In this document: in pieces, positions 18,385 to 26,083 of the stretch | Numbering within the stretch: position 1 is the stretch's first letter | Layout of the letters: each line of letters starts with the position of its first letter | Source: DATLGB01 sp963724135 | GTDB taxonomy: Bacteria > Actinomycetota > Thermoleophilia > Solirubrobacterales > Solirubrobacteraceae | Reading direction: 5' to 3' | Length of the DNA stretch: 64,000 nt | NCBI GenBank assembly: GCA_963724135.1 | Contig: CAVRTA010000004.1 | Coordinates: 868,001-932,000, forward strand | Program-made: the position numbers and the translations under genes | Notes under the pieces: model-generated | Databases searched by the model: none | What the model was told of the DNA's origin: nothing | Seen by the model: only the letters and a program-made list of their open reading frames with translations

Positions 18385-19817
18385 TCAAACCTCGCGCAGG
18401 AGCCCGCGCCGCACCTTGCCGGACGCGGTCTTGGGCAGCGCGTCGACGAAGTCGACCAGGCGCGGATACTTGTAGGGCGCGGTGACCTCTTGACGTGGTC
18501 CTGGAGCGCGGCGGCGAGATCGTCGGACGCGCTGAACCCGTCGCGCAGGACGACGACGGCGCGGACGACCGAGCCGCGCTCGTCGTCGGGTGCGGCCACC
18601 ACCGCCGCCTCCGCGACGGCCTCGTGGCTGACGAGTGCCGACTCGACCTCGAACGGGCCGATCCGGTAGCCGGCCGAGATGATCACGTCGTCACGTGCGG
18701 CCCTCGAAGAACAGGTAGCCCTCCTCGTCGGCCGTGACGCGGTCACCGGTACGCCACGGCTTCACTGAGGGGTCCGTCCCTCTTGTGAAGCCGAGGTAGC
18801 CGAGGAAGAACGTCGGGTCGGTCGCCGGGTCGCGCAGGACGAGCTCGCCGTCATCCACAACGAGGTCGATCCCGGGCAGCGGCCGGCCCATGCAGCCCGG
18901 GACGGGTGCGACGCCCGGCGGGTGCCCCGTGAGCTGGCCGGTCTCGGTCTGGCCGTAGCCGTCGCGGACCCAGACGCCCGTCGCCTCGTGCCAGGCGCGC
19001 AGCACCTCGGGGTTGAGCGCCTCGCCCGGCGGCGACGAGGCCGCTCACCGGCAGCGGGCGCAGGTCGAGCGCGCTTGGCCATCACGCGGTACTCGGTCGG
19101 CGCCATGCACAGAACGTCGACCCGCTCGCGCTCGATGATCTCGAGGCGCTCAGCGGGGTCGAAGCGGGAGTCGTGCAGGAGCGCCGCCGCTCCGCACAGC
19201 CAGGGCGCGATGAAGACGTTGCGGGCGGACTTCGACCAGCCCGAGGCGGCGGTGCACCAGACGAGCTGTGCCCGGCTCGCGGCGCTAGCCAGTGCGAGGC
19301 CTGGAGCCGCTGGCCGGGCAGGTAGCGCTGGCCGTGCAGGACCGCCTTCGGCTCGCCCGCCGTGCCGGACGTGAACGTGATCAGGCACGGGTCGTCCGGG
19401 GCGAGATCGGCCGGGAGCGGTGCTGGTCCTGCGTCCTCCCACAGCGTCGGGCCCGACCAGCCGGCGGCGCGCAGCACCTCGGCGTTGCGCGGGTCGCACG
19501 ACGACCGCGGCCGGCTCGGCCACGCGCAGCCGCAGCGCCAGGTCACTGCCCCGCAGCTGCTCGTTGCAGGGCAGCACGACGTAGCCCTGCCGGAAGCAGG
19601 CGACCATCGCCAGTACCCACTGCGGGCGGTTGCCCACGAGCGTCAGGACGACGTCGCCGCGGCGCACGCCGGCAGCGTGCAGTGCGCCCGCCATCCGCCC
19701 CGCACCCTCCGCGACGGCGCCGAACGTCCACTCCGCGCGCGTGCCGAAGCGATCGAGCTCGACGAGCGCGCGCGTTGCCGGATCGGCTGCCTCGACGACG
19801 TCGCGCGCGAAGTTCAC
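18385..19817 (-). CDS. AMP-forming acyl-CoA synthetase (frame-disrupted)
   Basis: About 475 residues of the ANL superfamily: the P-loop ITFTSGTAGEPKAVLHG, motif DGYGQTETGQLTG, the hinge WRTGDR, DVIISAGYRIGPFEVES, and the catalytic Lys region LPKTASGKVRRGLLREV at the very end. It activates a carboxylic acid to acyl-AMP and then acyl-CoA; the LVWCTAASGWSKSARN stretch resembles medium-chain ligases. It must be pieced together across breaks near 19500, 19290, 19065, 18700 and 18490. The GTG start overlaps the cyclase stop by 4 nt. Confidence 0.8.
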
Positions 19818-21142
19818 GCAGCGGCCCACAGCCGCCACGCGCCCGGGACGCCCCGCAGCTCGTGCTCGCCGCGGTCCTCGAAACGCAGCTCGGACCCGAC
19901 GACGAGGTCCTTGACGGTGTTGGAGACGATCACCTCGTTGGCGTCCGCCGCCGCCATCACGCGCGCGGCGATGTGGACGGCGAGGCCGCCGACGTCGTCG
20001 CCGATCACCTCGCACTCGCCGGTGTGCAGCCCGGCGCGGATCTCGAGGCCGAGGTCGCGGACCCCCTCGCCGATCGCCCGGGCCGCGCGGATCGCGCGCG
20101 CCGGCCCGTCGAAGGTGGCCAGGAAGCCGTCCCCGACGCTCTTGATCGGCCGGCCGCGATGGCGCTCGAGTTGGGTGCGGACCGTGTCGTCGTGCGCCTC
20201 GAGCAGCGAGCGCCAGCGGGCGTCGCCCAGCGCGGCCGCGCGCTCGGTGGACCTGCAGATGTCGGTGAAGAGGACGGTCGCGAGGACGCGGTCGGGCTCG
20301 CGCTCGGCCCGCGCGCCGGTCAAGAACTCCTCGATCTCGCCCAGCACGGAGTCGCTGTCCCCGAGGAACGGGAGCGTGTCGACGCCCTCCAGCACGCGCA
20401 GCCGCGCGTTGGGGATGTGCTCGGCGAGATACTCGGAGTGGCGGATGTTGAACGCGACGTCGTCACGGCGGTGCAGCACCAGCGTGGGGGCCTGGATCGC
20501 GGCCAGGACCGGACGCACGTCGAGCCGGCCGTTGAACTCGAACACCTTGCTGGCGTAGTGGGGATCCATGGCCAGGCGCTGGAGCCGCGCGAGCCAGTCC
20601 TTCATCCGCTGGTCCGCGGTGTAGCCCGGCGCCCAGCCCGAGAACATCTTCTCGCCGATGCCCCAGTCCTCCTCGAAGGAGGCCAGCGCCGCAGCGCGTT
20701 CCTGCTGCGGCCAGGCGAACTCGTAGCCCGGCGCCCAGCTCATCCGCGGCATCGTCGCGTACAGGATCAGGGCGCCCACGCGCTCGGGAGCGCTGGCGGC
20801 GAACAGCATCGCCATCGGCCCTCCCTCGTAGAGCGCGATCATCGCCGCGCGCTCGGATCCGGCGGCGTCGAGCACGGCGTGGACGTCGTCGATCTGCTCC
20901 TCGAGTGAGGCGGGTGCCTCGAGCCGCTCCGACATGCCCGAGCCGCGGCGGTCGTAGGAGATCAGCCGGCCGAAGCTCGCGAGCTTCGTGAAGAAGTCGG
21001 TCACCGTCGGGTGATCCCAGATGTGCTCCATGGCCGAGATCGACTGCGGCACGTAGAGGATGTCGATCGGACCGTCGCCGAAGGAGTTCCAGGCGATGTA
21101 GCGCCCGTCCTTGGTCTTCGTGTAGCGGGTCTTCGGCCGCAC
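19814..21142 (-). CDS. Alpha/beta-hydrolase fused to class III adenylate/guanylate cyclase
   Basis: 442 residues, the layout of mycobacterial Rv1900c (LipJ). Residues 1-275 are an alpha/beta hydrolase (YDRRGSGMS, PTLVLHRRDD). At the nucleophile elbow the GxSxG serine is Tyr (ALYEG, Y105), so esterase activity is unlikely. Residues 285-442 are a cyclase domain: metal Asp in LFTDIC (D294), Lys334 and D338 in KSVGDGF, and VHIAARV with His at the usual Asn position and Arg394 kept. Purine choice is uncertain. It is translationally coupled to the acyl-CoA ligase. Confidence 0.85.
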   Translation of the reverse strand: MRPKTRYTKTKDGRYIAWNSFGDGPIDILYVPQSISAMEHIWDHPTVTDFFTKLASFGRLISYDRRGSGMSERLEAPASLEEQIDDVHAVLDAAGSERAAMIALYEGGPMAMLFAASAPERVGALILYATMPRMSWAPGYEFAWPQQERAAALASFEEDWGIGEKMFSGWAPGYTADQRMKDWLARLQRLAMDPHYASKVFEFNGRLDVRPVLAAIQAPTLVLHRRDDVAFNIRHSEYLAEHIPNARLRVLEGVDTLPFLGDSDSVLGEIEEFLTGARAEREPDRVLATVLFTDICRSTERAAALGDARWRSLLEAHDDTVRTQLERHRGRPIKSVGDGFLATFDGPARAIRAARAIGEGVRDLGLEIRAGLHTGECEVIGDDVGGLAVHIAARVMAAADANEVIVSNTVKDLVVGSELRFEDRGEHELRGVPGAWRLWAAA

Positions 21143-21152
21143 GGCTCGCAGC

Positions 21153-22199
21153 TTATGCCCGGCTGCAGTTCGTGTATGTGCCCCTGATCGTGCGCAGCCG
21201 GCGCACGGCGATGCGCACGCGGACGGTTCCGTGGCGCGGGAGCAGGCGAGCGAACCGAACGGTCAGCGGCCCGCGGCGCCGCCAGACGCGCTTTCCGTCC
21301 AGGAACAGGCTGACGCGGCGGCGGGCGCTGACGCGCAGGGCGAGCCCGGGAGTGCCGAGGCAGCTGATGCTGGCGGTGTCGTAGGCGGCGGGCACGAAAC
21401 GTCTGATGAACCGCTTCACCGGGCCCGCCGTGAGCCGGGCGTAGACGCCCGGTTTGCCCTCGCGGGCACAGCCCTCCCCGTAGCTGGTGGCGCCGACGAG
21501 CCTCAGACCGTCGTAGAAGCGCGTCAACAGCGGGCCGCCGGAGTCGCCCTCGCAGGTGTCGACCTCGCCTTCGGCGAACCCGGCGCAGAGCGCGCTCTCG
21601 GAGTCGAAGGCGTTGCCCAGGACCGGTGTAGCGTCGCTGTAGGCCTGCGCGCACTGGGTGTCCGACACGCGCGGGACCTCCGCCTCCTGCATCACGGCAG
21701 GCGCGTCGCCGCTCTCCGCGGTGACGCCGAAGCCGGCGATCGTCAGCATCCGGCCTGGGGCCCACCGCGGCCGATCGGAGGGTGCGCCGATCTTCACCGG
21801 CCTGACGGTGGCGGGCCGCTCGAGCTCGAGCAGCGCGACGTCGTGGCCGGTCCCGTTCGTGGCGGCGTAGTCGGGGTCGGCATGGACGGCCGTCACCGCG
21901 ATGGTCTCGCCCCCGCTGTGGTCCGAGTTGACGGTCCCGACCGTGACGCTGTAGGCGCTCGGGGGCAGGGTGGCGGGGAGCGGCACGCCGAGCGCTCCGG
22001 TGACCGCCGCGCAGTGCCCCGCCGTGAGGACCCAGCCGGGCGCGATCAGGCTGCCGGTGCAGCTCGCCTGGCCGGAGATGTCGACGTACGCGACGAAGGG
22101 GTAACGGCCCTCCTCGACGTCCGTCCCGCCGACCACCGCATGCGCCGTCGCCGGCGTCAAAGCCAGGGCCGCGAGTACGGGGAGAAAGCGGCGGCGCAT
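21153..22199 (-). CDS. Secreted trypsin-like serine protease
   Basis: 348 residues with signal peptide (MRRRFLPVLAALALTPATAHA) and mature start VVGGTDVEEGRYPF, so there is almost no pro-region. The S1 triad is visible: H62 in TAGHC, D120 in HDVALLEL and S220 in GDSGGP, with paired Cys typical of chymotrypsin-like enzymes. After residue ~255 comes a ~90-residue Arg-rich beta domain (ALRVSARRRVSLFLDGKRVWRRRG) ending TYTNCSRA. A similar Arg-rich tail ends the giant protein in this window. It diverges from the acyl-CoA dehydrogenase with 17 bp between starts. Confidence 0.88.
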   Translation of the reverse strand: MRRRFLPVLAALALTPATAHAVVGGTDVEEGRYPFVAYVDISGQASCTGSLIAPGWVLTAGHCAAVTGALGVPLPATLPPSAYSVTVGTVNSDHSGGETIAVTAVHADPDYAATNGTGHDVALLELERPATVRPVKIGAPSDRPRWAPGRMLTIAGFGVTAESGDAPAVMQEAEVPRVSDTQCAQAYSDATPVLGNAFDSESALCAGFAEGEVDTCEGDSGGPLLTRFYDGLRLVGATSYGEGCAREGKPGVYARLTAGPVKRFIRRFVPAAYDTASISCLGTPGLALRVSARRRVSLFLDGKRVWRRRGPLTVRFARLLPRHGTVRVRIAVRRLRTIRGTYTNCSRA

Positions 22200-22201
22200 C
22201 G

Positions 22202-22207
22202 TATGCT
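22202..22207 (+). promoter_or_regulatory. -10 box (TATGCT) of the acyl-CoA dehydrogenase gene
   Basis: TATGCT lies 9 nt before the ATG, in the 17-bp gap between divergent genes; leaderless arrangement. Confidence 0.45.
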
Positions 22208-22216
22208 GAGCAGCCT

Positions 22217-23428
22217 ATGGCGGCGACCCAGGCGTTCTACGACAAGACCGAAGAGCAGCAGGCCATCATCGAGATGGTGCGTCAGTTCGTTGACGAGCAG
22301 ATCATCCCGCAGGCCGAGCACTACGACTCCGCCGACGAGTACCCGGCCCCCATCGTCGACCAGATGAAGGAGCTCGGGCTCTTCGGCGTCACGATTCCCG
22401 AGGAGCACGGCGGGATGGGCCTCGACCTGACGACCTACACGATGATCGTCGAGGAGCTCTCCCGGGGCTGGATCTCGATCTCGGGCGTCGTCAACACCCA
22501 CTTCATCGGCTCCTACCTGCTGATGAAGTTCGGCACCGACGAGCAGAAGGAGCGGCTGCTGCCGAAGATGGCGACGGGCGAGATCCGCGCCGCCTTCTCG
22601 CTGTCGGAGCCCGAGCTCGGCTCGGACGTGCAGGCGATCAAGTCGTCGGCGAAGAAGCTCGACGACGGCGCCTACGAGATCAACGGCCAGAAGATGTGGG
22701 TCACCAACGGGCTCATGTCGGGCGTCGTGTTCGTGCTCGTCAAGACCGACAGGGACGCGTCGCCGCCCTACAAGGGCATGACCTGCTTCATCTGCGAGAA
22801 GGAGCCGGGCGCCTCGGAGAACAGCGGCGAGCACGCCGGCCTCACCGTCCCGCCCAAGATCAGGAAGATGGGCTACAAGGGCGTCGAGTCGACGGAGCTC
22901 GTCTTCGACGGCTACAGATGTCCGGCGGAGATGATCCTCGGCGGGGAGGAGGAGGGCCTGGGCCGGGGCTTCATCCAGATGATGGACGCCCTCGAGGTCG
23001 GCCGCGTCAACGTCGCCGCCCGCGGCGTGGGCATCGCCCAGCGCGCACTGGAGCTCGCCCTGCGCTACTCGCAGGAGCGCAAGACCTTCGGCAAGCCGAT
23101 CGCCGAGCACCAGGCGATCCAGTTCAAGCTCGCCGACATGGCGACCCAGGTCGAGGCGGCGCGGCTGCTGACCCTCAAGGCGGCGCGCATGAAGGACGCG
23201 GGAGAGCGCTCGGACCTCGAGGCCGGCATGGCCAAGCTACTGGCGTCGGAGACCGGCAAGGAGTGCGTCGAGCAGTCCTTCCGCATCCACGGCGGCTACG
23301 GCTACTCCAAGGAGTACGAGATCGAGCGGCTGTACCGCGACGCGCCGCTGCTGCTGATCGGCGAGGGCACGAGCGAGATCCAGCGCATGGTCATCGGCAA
23401 GAAGCTGCTGCAACGGCACAAGATCTAG
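22217..23428 (+). CDS. Acyl-CoA dehydrogenase
   Basis: 403 residues, a full-length FAD enzyme: the FAD loop AFSLSEPELGSDV and KMWVTNG, the ETF-contact region ALEVGRVNVAARGVGIAQ, QERKTFGKPIAEHQAIQFKLA, HGGYGYSKEYEIERLYRDA, and the catalytic base Glu in IGEGTSEIQR (about 383). It oxidises an acyl-CoA at C2-C3. The substrate is not readable from sequence. Since the window also carries ccr, ecm and mcl, methylsuccinyl-CoA oxidation is one possibility, although classical Mcd proteins are longer (about 550 residues). Confidence 0.88.
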   Translation: MAATQAFYDKTEEQQAIIEMVRQFVDEQIIPQAEHYDSADEYPAPIVDQMKELGLFGVTIPEEHGGMGLDLTTYTMIVEELSRGWISISGVVNTHFIGSYLLMKFGTDEQKERLLPKMATGEIRAAFSLSEPELGSDVQAIKSSAKKLDDGAYEINGQKMWVTNGLMSGVVFVLVKTDRDASPPYKGMTCFICEKEPGASENSGEHAGLTVPPKIRKMGYKGVESTELVFDGYRCPAEMILGGEEEGLGRGFIQMMDALEVGRVNVAARGVGIAQRALELALRYSQERKTFGKPIAEHQAIQFKLADMATQVEAARLLTLKAARMKDAGERSDLEAGMAKLLASETGKECVEQSFRIHGGYGYSKEYEIERLYRDAPLLLIGEGTSEIQRMVIGKKLLQRHKI

Positions 23429-23432
23429 TGCC

Positions 23433-23837
23433 TTGAGCTCCGCCGACACGAAAGCCCTGGTCGAGAAAGCCGTCGCCGACCTGCAGAAGCTGGTTCCCGC
23501 CCTGTCGGGCCTCAAGCTCGTCGCCGAGCTCGAGCTGCGCGGCCGCGGCGATGTCCAGCTCTACCGCGTCGAGCTGGGCGGGCGCGGTCAGATCAGGATC
23601 ACCAAGGACATCGCCTCCGACGCCAAGGTCCGGGTCTCGATCCCGCGCTCGCACTTCAACCAGCTCGTCGAGAACCCCGGCCTGCGCTTCTGGCGCGAGG
23701 CCTTCGAGTCCGGCCACGCCCGCGCCATCGGCCCGCCCCAGACGCTCAAGCTCATCGAGCAGGTCGTGCGCAAGCAGGAGGAGAAGGACCGTGTCAAGCG
23801 CGCCCGTGGCCACGGCCGCCGACTCAGCCCCCGCTAG
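23433..23837 (+). CDS. Conserved protein, possibly SCP2-like
   Basis: 134 residues from a TTG start 5 nt after the dehydrogenase stop, so probably the same mRNA. The middle (DVQLYRVELGGRGQIRITKD, VRVSIPRSHFNQLVENPGLRFWREAFESGHARAIG) alternates short strands and helices. It ends in a polar, basic tail (KQEEKDRVKRARGHGRRL). The pattern is reminiscent of sterol-carrier-type domains, which can bind acyl-CoA, but I cannot assign it firmly. Confidence 0.6.
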   Translation: MSSADTKALVEKAVADLQKLVPALSGLKLVAELELRGRGDVQLYRVELGGRGQIRITKDIASDAKVRVSIPRSHFNQLVENPGLRFWREAFESGHARAIGPPQTLKLIEQVVRKQEEKDRVKRARGHGRRLSPR

Positions 23838-23872
23838 GGCATGGTTTACCGCAGACCCCCGAGAGGAACGAC

Positions 23873-26050
23873 ATGACCGAGAGCGTCAGCGAGAGCGAGA
23901 ACCCCGCGATCCCGAGCCCGACGCCGAAAGAGGGTCGGCCGCACACCAACCAGGACTGGTGGCCCAACCAGCTCGACCTCAGCGTGCTGCACGGCCATTC
24001 GACCCAGTCCAACCCGCTGGACGACGGCTTCGACTACGCCCAGGCGTTCGCGAGCCTCGACGTGGAGGCGCTCAGGCGGGACCTGATCGAGCTGATGACG
24101 ACGCCGCAGGAGTGGTGGCCGCCCGACTACGGGCACTACGGGCCCCTCTTCATCCGCATGAGCTGGCATGCCGCGGGCACGTATCGCATCGCCGACGGCC
24201 GCGGCGGAGGCGGTCAGGGGGCGCAGCGCTTCGCCCCGCTCAACAGCTGGCCCGACAACGCCAACCTCGACAAGGCGCGCCGCCTGCTGTGGCCGATCAA
24301 GCAGAAGTACGGCCAAGCCATCTCCTGGGCGGACCTGCTCGTCTTCACCGGTGACGTGGCGATGCAGTCGATGGGCTTCCGGACGTTCGGCTTCGGCTTC
24401 GGACGGGCCGACATCTGGGAGCCCGAGGAGGTCTTCTGGGGCCCTGAGGACGCCTGGCTCGGTGACCAGCGCTACAGCGGCGACCGCGAGCTCGGCGGAT
24501 CGCTCGCCGCGGTGCAGATGGGCCTCATCTACGTCAACCCGGAGGGACCCAACGGCAACCCGGATCCCCTCGCCGCCGCCCGCGACATCCGTGAGACGTT
24601 CGCGCGGATGGCGATGAACGACGAGGAGACCGTCGCGCTGATCGTCGGCGGCCACACGTTCGGGAAGACCCATGGCGCGGTCGACCCCGAGAGCATCGGT
24701 CCCGAGCCGGAGGCCGCGCCGATCGAGCAGCAGGGCTTCGGGTGGCACAACAGCGCCAACGGCGGCAACGGCTCGCACACGCTGACGAGCGGGCTCGAGG
24801 GCGCGTGGACAAAGCAGCCGATCAAGTGGGACAACGGATTCCTCGAGAACCTCTTCGAGTACGAGTGGGAGCTGACGGAGAGCCCGGCGGGGGCGAAGCA
24901 GTGGACGCCGACTGACCCCGACGCGCAGGGCACCGTGCCCGACGCGCACGACCCGTCGCGGAGCCACGCCCCGATGATGCTCACGACGGACCTGGCGCTC
25001 AAGGTCGATCCCGGCTTCGGGCCGATCGCGCGGCGCTTCTACGAGAACCCCGAGCAACTCGACGAGGCGTTCGCGAAGGCCTGGTACAAGCTGCTGCATC
25101 GCGACATGGGGCCGACGTCGCGCTATCTCGGCCCCTGGGTCGCCGAACCGCAGCTGTGGCAGGACCCCGTGCCGGCGGTCGAGCACGAGCTGATCGGCGA
25201 GGCGGACATCGCTGCGCTCAAGGAACGGATCCTGGCCTCGGGGCTGTCGGTCTCCCGGCTGGTGGCAACGGCCTGGGGAGCGGCCGGATCGTTCCGCGCC
25301 ACCGACATGCGCGGTGGGGCCAACGGGGCGCGCATCCGCCTCGAGCCGCAGCGCGACTGGGAGGTCAACGAGCCGGCGCTCCTGGCTGCGGCCCTGGAGA
25401 CGCTCGAGGGCATCCGGCGTGACTTCGCCAAGCCGGTCTCGCTCGCCGACCTGATCGTCCTGGGCGGCTGCGCGGCGGTCGAGCAGGCGGCTCGCGACGC
25501 CGGTCACGAGGTCACCGTCCCGTTCGCGCCCGGGCGTACGGATGCCTCCCAGGAGCAGACGGACGTGGAGTCGTTCGCGGTCCTCGAGCCCACCGTTGAC
25601 GCATTCCGCAACTACTTCCGGCCCGGCGAGAGCCTCCCACTGGAGCACGGGCTGCTCGAGCGGTCCTACATGCTCGACCTGACCGCGCCCGAGATGACGG
25701 TGCTGATCGGGGGCCTGCGCGCGCTGGACGCGAACTTCGAGCAGTCCCGCCACGGCGTCTTCACGGAGCGGCCGCAGGCCCTGACCCCCGACTTCTTCGT
25801 GCACCTGCTCGACGCGGGGACCGAATGGGCGCCGTCCGGATCGGCCGAGCAGGTCTACGAGGGACGCGACCGCAGCACGGGCGAGGTCCGGTGGACCGGC
25901 ACCGTCGCCGACCTCGTGTTCGGCTCGCACTCCCAGCTGCGCGCGCTCGCCGAGGTGTACGCCAGCGACGACGCCGGCGAGAAGTTCGTGCGCGACTTCG
26001 TCGCCGCGTGGGACAAGGTCATGAGCCTCGACCGCTTCGACCTGCGCTGA
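23873..26050 (+). CDS. katG: Catalase-peroxidase KatG
   Basis: 725 residues, both KatG halves present. The distal haem pocket RMSWHAAGTYR gives R95, W98 and H99. The other members of the Met-Tyr-Trp adduct are in GLIYVNPEGPNG (Tyr near 225) and ARMAMNDEE (Met near 250). The proximal His is in GGHTFGKTHGA. The C-terminal, haem-free half starts near residue 420 (VSRLVATAWGAAGSFRATDMRGGANGARI). It removes H2O2 by catalase and peroxidase reactions. The start is backed by GAGAGG 8 nt upstream, one of the few clear Shine-Dalgarno sites here. Confidence 0.95.
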   Translation: MTESVSESENPAIPSPTPKEGRPHTNQDWWPNQLDLSVLHGHSTQSNPLDDGFDYAQAFASLDVEALRRDLIELMTTPQEWWPPDYGHYGPLFIRMSWHAAGTYRIADGRGGGGQGAQRFAPLNSWPDNANLDKARRLLWPIKQKYGQAISWADLLVFTGDVAMQSMGFRTFGFGFGRADIWEPEEVFWGPEDAWLGDQRYSGDRELGGSLAAVQMGLIYVNPEGPNGNPDPLAAARDIRETFARMAMNDEETVALIVGGHTFGKTHGAVDPESIGPEPEAAPIEQQGFGWHNSANGGNGSHTLTSGLEGAWTKQPIKWDNGFLENLFEYEWELTESPAGAKQWTPTDPDAQGTVPDAHDPSRSHAPMMLTTDLALKVDPGFGPIARRFYENPEQLDEAFAKAWYKLLHRDMGPTSRYLGPWVAEPQLWQDPVPAVEHELIGEADIAALKERILASGLSVSRLVATAWGAAGSFRATDMRGGANGARIRLEPQRDWEVNEPALLAAALETLEGIRRDFAKPVSLADLIVLGGCAAVEQAARDAGHEVTVPFAPGRTDASQEQTDVESFAVLEPTVDAFRNYFRPGESLPLEHGLLERSYMLDLTAPEMTVLIGGLRALDANFEQSRHGVFTERPQALTPDFFVHLLDAGTEWAPSGSAEQVYEGRDRSTGEVRWTGTVADLVFGSHSQLRALAEVYASDDAGEKFVRDFVAAWDKVMSLDRFDLR

Positions 26051-26061
26051 GCGTCCGTGGC

Positions 26062-26083
26062 GCCCGCGGCGACCGCCGCGGGC
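26062..26083. terminator. Hairpin between convergent katG and SGNH genes
   Basis: GCCCGCGG and CCGCGGGC form a perfect 8-bp GC stem with a 6-nt loop, filling the gap between the two convergent stop codons. It can serve both strands. Confidence 0.6.
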
